From assembly GCF_002155905.1 (NCBI RefSeq), contig NZ_MUMF01000103.1, forward strand, positions 1 to 40,220: a stretch of DNA of 40,220 nucleotides, in the 5' to 3' direction. Below the pieces are notes generated by a model. It was not told the origin of the DNA, ran no database searches, and was given only the letters and a program-made list of their open reading frames with translations. This stretch comes from Streptomyces tricolor. Its GTDB lineage: Bacteria; Actinomycetota; Actinomycetes; Streptomycetales; Streptomycetaceae. Both the position numbers and the translations under genes were made by a program. Positions 38,224 to 40,220 of this stretch are shown one piece after another. Position 1 is the stretch's first letter. Each line of letters begins with the position of its first letter.

Positions 38224-38229
38224 ACCCTA
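38224..38229 (-). promoter_or_regulatory. Possible uvrC -10, near-leaderless
   Basis: The minus strand reads CCAGTAGGGTGTGAAGC then ATG. TAGGGT at 38224-38229 is 7 bases before the start codon. The same bases contain AGGG, which could serve as ribosome site, so this may be either a leaderless promoter or simply a translation signal. Confidence 0.35.
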
Positions 38230-38300
38230 CTGGCGAGCACCGACACCGCGTCGGGCCTGTGGACAACGCCCCCGCCCGTCCGGCCACCCCGCCGAGACCT

Positions 38301-38400
38301 CACGCCGCACTCCCGGCCCACCGGTCGCATACCCGGCCCGCCGGCCGCACTCCCGGCCCACCAGCCGCACGCCCGGCGCACCGGCCGCATGCCTTGCCGG
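38301..38400. repeat. 20-bp tandem repeat, five units
   Basis: Five units of 20 bp in exact register: 38301, 38321, 38341, 38361 and 38381. The unit is roughly CCGGCCGCACTCCCGGCCCA. Units two to four differ by a few substitutions, the last degenerates in its second half. The repeat lies about 85 bp upstream of the uvrC start. Confidence 0.85.
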
Positions 38401-38915
38401 GAGGAACGGCACGCTCCCCGGGCGTACGCATCCACCCGCGCGGGCCTCGGTCCTTTGGGCGTCGCCCCGGCCTCGAGGTGCCTCGGCCCCAGGGGCGCCC
38501 CGGTCCTCGGTCGTCTTTTCTCCCCCCGGTCACCGGCCGTCTTCTCTCTCCCTCCGATTCAGGGCGACCTCTCTGAACGTCCGGCGATCGCGTTCCGGTC
38601 ATGCCGCGAACGCCGCCGCCCGCGCCCGCCCCTCCGGCCAGGCCCCGGATCAGGCCTGCGGCACCCCACGACAGGGCCCGCCCGCCCTCCGTGGAGCGGC
38701 AAGGTCCGGCCAGTTGTCCGGAACGGCGGGGTCCGAGGTGTTGTCGGGTTCTGGTCAACACGCTTCAATGCGGGGGAACTCGGGGCCGTGCGCACATGCG
38801 TCCGGGCGCGGCGTGCCCAGCCACGGGCGTCCGCAGCGCCCACGGGGGTGGCCCCGCACACCCGCACAGGCGGTCTGACCAGCCGTAGCGACACCTCACA
38901 GAAAGGCCCCTCGGC

Positions 38916-39860
38916 ATGCGGCATGCCACAGAGCACGCGGACGTCCCCACCGCGGAGCTGGACACGGCCCTGCGCGGCGGCCCCTTCCACGTGGCGCTGC
39001 GCGCCGCGATCGCCGCTCGCGGACTGCCGCTCCAGCGCGTGCAGCACCATCTGTCGCGCCACGGGGTCAAGGTGGGCGTCACCAGCCTCAGTTACTGGCA
39101 ACAGGGCGCCCGGCGCCCGCAGCGCCCGGAGTCGCTGCGGGCCGTACGGGCACTGGAGGAGATCCTCCAGCTGCCGGACGAGTCACTGATCCGGCTGCTC
39201 GCCGAGTCCGACGAGGGCACGACCGGGCGTCCGGCGGGCCGCTCCTACCGCTCCCTGATCGAGGCCTCCGACGTCGTGGACCGGCTCACCGCCGACCTCG
39301 GCTGGTCCCTGGACGGCGGACTGCACACCCTGGGGCATCACGAGTGCGTCCGGATCGGCGCGCGGCGCGAGCTGGCGAGCCGCGAGGCCCACCACATCGT
39401 GCGGGCCCACCGCGACGGCGTCGACCGCTTCGTCGCCGTCCACCACGGCGACCCGGGCTGTGATCCGCGCCGCGTCACCGTGCACGCCCTGGAGAACTGC
39501 CGCACCGGTCGACTCCGCTGGGACCAGGACACCGGCGTCCTGGTGGCCGAGCTGCTCTTCGGCACCCGCCTGCGTACCGGCGACACCTTCCTCTTCCGCT
39601 ACCGCATCGAGGACGGCACGGCCGGGGCCTCCCGCGAGTACCTCCACCGGTTCGGCTTCCCCGGCGGCCAGTACGCCCTCCAGGTGCGCTTCGACACGGC
39701 CGCCCTGCCGGTACGCTGCCACCGCTTCGCCCAGCACTCGGCGGCGGCTCCGCGCAGCGGCCGGCAGGAACTGTCCGTGACCGGCCCGCACCACTGCGCC
39801 CACGTGGTCGAGTCACGGATCCGGCCGGGCATCGTGGGGATCGCCTGGGACTGGGAGTGA
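38916..39860 (+). CDS. Conserved regulator-like protein, XRE-like N-terminus
   Basis: A 314-residue soluble protein that I cannot assign to a named family. The N-terminal part, FHVALRAAIAARGLPLQRVQHHLSRHGVKVGVTSLSYWQQGARRPQRPESLRAVRALEEILQLP (about 24-87), looks like an XRE/cro-type helix-turn-helix with the usual spacing (recognition helix around SLSYWQQG). The C-terminal part (about 115-314) is rich in His, Arg and beta-type stretches (VAELLFGTRLRTGDTFLFRYRIE, ALQVRFDTAALPVRCHRF, RIRPGIVGIAWDWE) and could be a ligand or protein-interaction domain. ATG 38916 has GAAAGG 9 bp upstream. A transcription-regulator role is inference only. Confidence 0.75.
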   Translation: MRHATEHADVPTAELDTALRGGPFHVALRAAIAARGLPLQRVQHHLSRHGVKVGVTSLSYWQQGARRPQRPESLRAVRALEEILQLPDESLIRLLAESDEGTTGRPAGRSYRSLIEASDVVDRLTADLGWSLDGGLHTLGHHECVRIGARRELASREAHHIVRAHRDGVDRFVAVHHGDPGCDPRRVTVHALENCRTGRLRWDQDTGVLVAELLFGTRLRTGDTFLFRYRIEDGTAGASREYLHRFGFPGGQYALQVRFDTAALPVRCHRFAQHSAAAPRSGRQELSVTGPHHCAHVVESRIRPGIVGIAWDWE

Positions 39861-39888
39861 GCGGTCCCTCAGGGCCGGCGGGCTGAGT

Positions 39889-39909
39889 CGCGGGCCCCGG
39901 AAGCCCGCG
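39889..39909. terminator. Terminator between convergent genes
   Basis: CGCGGGC at 39889-39895 pairs with GCCCGCG at 39903-39909 around CCCCGGAA-like loop bases. It lies between the regulator-like gene and the Rieske gene, which end facing each other, and can serve either. Confidence 0.6.
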
Positions 39910-39918
39910 GCGCTCCGG

Positions 39919-40220
39919 TCAGTCCGCCGGACCGGCGACGATCCTGCCGTTCGCGGCCTTCACCGTCAGCTCGGTCAGCGGCACGGTGGCCGGCGCCTCG
40001 ACCACCTTGCCCGTCACGGCGTCGAACTCACTGCCGTGGCAGGGGCAGATCAGGGTCGTCCCCTGGAGCTTGTTGATGGGGCATCCCGCGTGCGTGCAGA
40101 TCGAGCTGTACGCCTTCAGCTCGCCGTCCTTGTCACGGCTGACCACCACGTTGTGGTCCCGGTAGAGCTTGGCCGCGCCCTCGGCGACCTCGCTCTCGGC
40201 ACCGAGGTCGACCGGCGCGG
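39919..40220 (-). CDS. Rieske [2Fe-2S] protein, partial
   Basis: The C-terminal part of a Rieske iron-sulfur protein; the frame runs open to the window edge, so its beginning is missing. CTHAGCPINK and CPCHGSEFD supply the two Cys-x-His pairs that hold the 2Fe-2S cluster (the CTHxGC...CPCHGS form). GKVVEAPATVPLTELTVKAANGRIVAG is the usual C-terminal strand set. The upstream residues seen (LGAESEVAEGAAKLYRDHN) fit the small secreted or lipoprotein Rieske proteins of actinomycetes rather than QcrA or a dioxygenase subunit, but the signal sequence is out of view. Confidence 0.9.
   Translation of the reverse strand, partial: APVDLGAESEVAEGAAKLYRDHNVVVSRDKDGELKAYSSICTHAGCPINKLQGTTLICPCHGSEFDAVTGKVVEAPATVPLTELTVKAANGRIVAGPAD

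Larger units (their letters stand above)
38217..38915. other. Long intergenic region, no supported gene
   Basis: About 700 bp between divergent uvrC and the regulator-like gene. It contains the uvrC start signals, the 20-bp tandem repeat at 38301-38400, pyrimidine-rich stretches near 38510-38560 and an inverted repeat GTGTTG (38738-38743) with CAACAC (38756-38761). TTGTCG (38741) with TTCAAT 17 bp on could be a weak rightward promoter. Open frames here on both strands are low-complexity Arg/Gly/Pro sequence following the repeats and are not accepted as genes. Confidence 0.6.

Noticed and set aside
38300-38761. Minus-strand 153-codon frame in the long intergenic region
   Set aside because: Low-complexity Arg/Gly/Pro sequence, partly made from the 20-bp repeat, with no family features and no ribosome site.

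Overview
The window is typical high-GC Streptomyces chromosome. The evidence is dense genes with G/C-rich third positions, GTG and TTG starts, ATGA-type coupled junctions, the sporulation regulator WhiA, an RbpA-family RNA polymerase-binding protein, and a gene order that I recall as the conserved ctaA-ctaB-tkt-tal-zwf-opcA-pgl ... pgi-rbpB-secG-tpiA-pgk-gap ... whiA-yvcK-rapZ-uvrC neighbourhood of Streptomyces coelicolor and relatives. The species cannot be fixed from this window alone.

Layout. (1) 1-3916: the end of heme A synthase (ctaA), a convergent group with a nucleotidyltransferase-like protein, an amidohydrolase and a small conserved protein, then heme O synthase (ctaB). (2) 4281-10966: an operon for the pentose phosphate pathway, tkt-tal-zwf-opcA-pgl, with the last three genes tightly or translationally coupled, closed by a strong stem-loop. 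(3) 11006-17606: a leftward carbohydrate locus with a GH13 alpha-glucosidase/amylase, a lipoprotein solute-binding protein, two MalF/MalG-type permeases (one with a large extracytoplasmic beta-domain insertion), plus a second solute-binding protein without a lipobox. No ATPase is encoded here, so a shared ATPase such as MsiK is presumably used. (4) 17730-21284: a PadR regulator coupled to an ABC ATPase and a large FtsX/MacB-type permease. (5) 21289-22332: a 16-bp tandem-repeat array of sixteen units and a DsbA-like lipoprotein. (6) 22434-29565: glycolysis and housekeeping, all leftward: pgi, an MFS exporter, rbpB-like, secG, then tpiA-pgk-gap. (7) 29863-32817: a large secreted M14 zinc carboxypeptidase. 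(8) 32970-38216: the coupled operon uvrC-rapZ-yvcK-whiA. (9) 38217-40220: a 700-bp intergenic region with a 20-bp tandem repeat, an unassigned regulator-like protein, and a partial Rieske protein.

How it fits together: cytochrome-oxidase heme synthesis flanks the oxidative and non-oxidative pentose phosphate pathway and the glycolytic triose steps. Between pgl and pgi lies about 11 kb of uptake, hydrolysis and transport genes that looks like the most accessory part of the window. The most interesting signals are there: a TTGACA promoter that appears to give a leaderless GH13 mRNA, a shared TACCTAAC motif at the GH13 and PadR/SBP control regions, a permease with a Cna-B-like inserted domain, and the 16-bp minisatellite.
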